7,622 nt of DNA. It comes from JAAZFZ01 sp035647435. GTDB lineage: Bacteria; Bacillota; Clostridia; Oscillospirales; Acutalibacteraceae. A program made the position numbers and the translations under genes. Under the pieces are notes generated by a model. The model had not been told where the DNA came from, did no database searches, and saw nothing but the letters and a program-made list of their open reading frames with translations. Positions 5,604-7,622 of the stretch are shown here, one piece after another. Location: NCBI GenBank assembly GCA_035647435.1, contig DASRNM010000002.1:1-7622 (forward strand), in the 5' to 3' direction. Positions within the stretch are counted from its first letter, which is position 1; each line of letters opens with the position of its first letter.

Positions 5604-7565
5604 CTAACTATTGTTCTCGCTTCCTTCATTTGGCTCTTCTTTTTCCTCTACCTGATTTGTCTCGATTGCTTCTTCTTTTTCTTTAACACTTTCGTCAGAT
5701 TGAAATTCATCTGGTTGCTCAACATAATTTTCATCCATAATTTGTTTGAACACTTCACCGTCAATTTTTTCATCCTTGAGCAATCTTCTTGCAACAACAT
5801 GAAGCTTATCTAGGTGATTTGTAATAATCTCATATGTCCTATCGTATGAGTCCCTGATAATTTTATTGACCTCGTCATCAATTTCGGATGCAATGCTCTC
5901 GGAATATCTGCGAGTGTGTGAAAAATCTTTGCCCAAAAAGACCTCATCGCTACCAGAGCTGTACGAAATTGGGCCTAAAATATCACTCATACCATACTTC
6001 GTAACCATATTTCTTGCCATTTCAGTTGCTCTCTCTATGTCATTGGATGCACCTGTCGAAATATCACCCAAAACAACCGCTTCTGCAACTCTTCCTCCCA
6101 TAAGGACAACAATGTTGTCAAGCATATCATTTTTTGTTGCAAAGCTTCTGTCCTCCTTAGGCATTGACATAGTGTATCCACCCGCAAGACCTCTGGGGAT
6201 AATTGAAATCTGATGAACAGGGTCCTTATCCTCAAGATAATAGGTAGCAACGGCATGACCGCCCTCATGGTATGCGGTAAGCCTTTTTTCTTTATCATTA
6301 ATTTTACGAGATTTTTTTTCAGTGCCCATAACTACTTTTATGGTCGCTTCTTCAATTTCCTCCATCGTGATGGCTTTTCTGTCTCTTCTTGCCGCAAGCA
6401 AAGCCGCCTCGTTGAGAAGATTCTCTAAATCAGCACCGGTGAATCCTGTTGTTGACCTTGCAATAACACTTAAATCAACATCAGGAGCAAGTGGCTTACC
6501 TTTAGCATGGACATAGAGAATTTCTTCTCTACCCTTTGTGTCAGGAGCGCCTACTGTAATCTGTCTATCAAACCTACCAGGTCTGAGAAGTGCAGGGTCG
6601 AGAATGTCAGGTCTATTCGTAGCGGCAATAATTATTACGCCTTCATTTGCTCCAAAGCCGTCCATTTCAACGAGCAACTGGTTAAGTGTCTGCTCTCTTT
6701 CGTCATGTCCACCGCCCATGCCTGCGCCACGATGGCGACCAACTGCGTCAATTTCATCTATAAAGATGATGGATGGAGAATTCTTTTTTGCCTGGTCAAA
6801 AAGGTCTCGAACACGAGAAGCGCCAACGCCTACATACATTTCAACGAAATCCGAACCGGAAATTGAGAAAAACGGTGCATTTGCCTCGCCTGCAACGGCC
6901 CTTGCCAACAAGGTTTTACCTGTTCCGGGAGGCCCTACAAGCAGAACACCTTTGGGGATTCTCGCACCCAAAATAGTGAATTTTGAACTATCCTTAAGGT
7001 AATCAACAATTTCGCCAAGCTCTTCTTTTTCTTCATCTGCACCTGCGACGTCAGCAAATGTAGTTTTACGTGCTTCATCCTTTGCCTGCTTAACCTTTGC
7101 CTTGCCAAAGCTTAATGTCCTATTGGTTTCATTTGACATTGTCTGGTTCATTCGTTTGAACATAAACAACAACAAAACAACCACAAGAACGCCCAGCAGC
7201 AAAGATGGAACAATGTTCATCAGCCATGCGCTACCTGAGCCAGTTATATATTTGTCTTCAATTAAATCATCTGGATTGCTTCTGTTATGCTCCCTAACAT
7301 TTTCTTGAATATCTTCAAGGAACATATTCACGCTCGGAACATTAAAGGTTTTTACTTCCTTTTTATCCTCAAGGGTATACTTTAACTCGCCACTGCTCAA
7401 ATTCAGTGTATAGCCCGTAACTTCACCGCTGTCAAAAAACTGGATGATTTCATAGTATTCTGTTTTATCCTGCGTGTGGTTATTTGCAAAATAGGTTGCA
7501 CCAAGAATTATAAATAGCGGAATTAAAATATATGGTAAAAATGTTGCGATTTTCTTTTTATTCAA
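5604..7565 (-). CDS. ftsH: FtsH, ATP-dependent zinc metalloprotease
   Basis: FtsH is a hexameric membrane protease that extracts and degrades misassembled membrane proteins and short-lived regulators. Counting from the TTG at 7565 (653 residues): membrane helix about 8-26, extracytoplasmic domain about 27-112, second helix about 114-136. The AAA+ module has Walker A GPPGTGKT (211-218), pore loop FVEMYVGVG (240-248), Walker B IIFIDEID with D270 and E271, and the second region of homology with Arg fingers R328 and R331. The peptidase has HEGGH (433-437) and the third zinc ligand D509 in SNDIERAT. The last 40 or so residues form a Glu-rich, probably disordered tail. Everything needed for activity is intact and length is normal. 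It is the first gene of the likely operon in this window; whether it is cotranscribed with genes to the right cannot be seen. A GTG at 7577 would add four residues but abuts the ribosome binding site. Confidence 0.97.
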   Translation of the reverse strand: MNKKKIATFLPYILIPLFIILGATYFANNHTQDKTEYYEIIQFFDSGEVTGYTLNLSSGELKYTLEDKKEVKTFNVPSVNMFLEDIQENVREHNRSNPDDLIEDKYITGSGSAWLMNIVPSLLLGVLVVVLLLFMFKRMNQTMSNETNRTLSFGKAKVKQAKDEARKTTFADVAGADEEKEELGEIVDYLKDSSKFTILGARIPKGVLLVGPPGTGKTLLARAVAGEANAPFFSISGSDFVEMYVGVGASRVRDLFDQAKKNSPSIIFIDEIDAVGRHRGAGMGGGHDEREQTLNQLLVEMDGFGANEGVIIIAATNRPDILDPALLRPGRFDRQITVGAPDTKGREEILYVHAKGKPLAPDVDLSVIARSTTGFTGADLENLLNEAALLAARRDRKAITMEEIEEATIKVVMGTEKKSRKINDKEKRLTAYHEGGHAVATYYLEDKDPVHQISIIPRGLAGGYTMSMPKEDRSFATKNDMLDNIVVLMGGRVAEAVVLGDISTGASNDIERATEMARNMVTKYGMSDILGPISYSSGSDEVFLGKDFSHTRRYSESIASEIDDEVNKIIRDSYDRTYEIITNHLDKLHVVARRLLKDEKIDGEVFKQIMDENYVEQPDEFQSDESVKEKEEAIETNQVEEKEEPNEGSENNS

Positions 7566-7572
7566 GAATCTA

Positions 7573-7582
7573 ATCACTCCTT
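7573..7582 (-). promoter_or_regulatory. Ribosome binding site of ftsH
   Basis: AAGGAGTGAT on the minus strand lies 7 nt before the TTG at 7565. The GTG at 7577 is embedded in this element and cannot initiate with normal spacing, and a TAA stop lies just upstream at 7583-7581. The site therefore points to TTG at 7565 as the start, a weak initiation codon that could limit FtsH output. Confidence 0.75.
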
Positions 7583-7622
7583 ATTGTATGTTATCCAACT
7601 AAAACATAGTATAGTCTAAATT

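Noticed and set aside
6538..7002. Long plus-strand ORF of 154 codons inside ftsH
   Set aside because: It is antisense to the most conserved AAA+ region of FtsH; there is no ribosome binding site and no recognisable domain. Other long opposite-strand frames in parC and parE are shadows for the same reason.
7608..7613. TATACT on the minus strand as a possible -10 of ftsH
   Set aside because: Spacing to the TTG start would be reasonable, but the -35 region lies beyond the window edge and there is no TGn extension, so it cannot be supported.

Overview
The window reads as a compact, AT-rich chromosomal segment from a low-G+C Gram-positive bacterium, most likely class Clostridia (Ruminococcaceae/Oscillospiraceae-like). 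Three things suggest this: Firmicutes-style ribosome binding sites (AAGGAG, GGAGGG, AAGGGTGAT), the divergent type IIA topoisomerase pair, which I recall from clostridial genomes, and a LiaF-like membrane protein carrying an FDGWWTLF motif seen in clostridial relatives. The assignment rests on protein character and memory, not on a search. All five protein genes lie on the minus strand, so the transcription order is from right to left.

Right part (7622 to 514): ftsH (membrane AAA+ zinc protease), a LiaF-like membrane protein, the ATPase/TOPRIM subunit of a type IIA topoisomerase (parE-like), and its breakage-reunion subunit (parC-like). The gaps are 33, 14 and 18 nt, with no terminator between genes, so this looks like one transcription unit. 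The parE ribosome binding site begins with the stop codon of the LiaF-like gene, which suggests translational coupling. The unit would join membrane protein quality control, a probable envelope-stress sensor or regulator, and chromosome decatenation or supercoiling.

Left part (296 to 1): secG, the small SecYEG translocon subunit, has its own extended -10 promoter and a near-perfect intrinsic terminator at the left edge.

The region between parC and secG (297 to 513) is the least ordinary part. It holds a plausible plus-strand promoter (TTGAAG, 18 nt, TGC-TATATT). About 55 nt downstream is a GC-rich hairpin with a GAAG tetraloop followed by a U-rich tract that overlaps the 3' end of parC. The hairpin contains a G-U wobble that pairs only in a plus-strand transcript and becomes an A-C mismatch in the minus-strand one. 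Together these predict an undescribed small RNA of roughly 90 nt, convergent with parC and divergent from secG. I do not match it to a known RNA family. An upstream near-copy of the hairpin's 5' arm can compete for the same 3' arm, as in attenuators.

The sequence supports corrected starts for three genes: secG (ATG at 296), parE (ATG at 4773) and ftsH (TTG at 7565). No tRNA, rRNA, CRISPR array or mobile element was seen.
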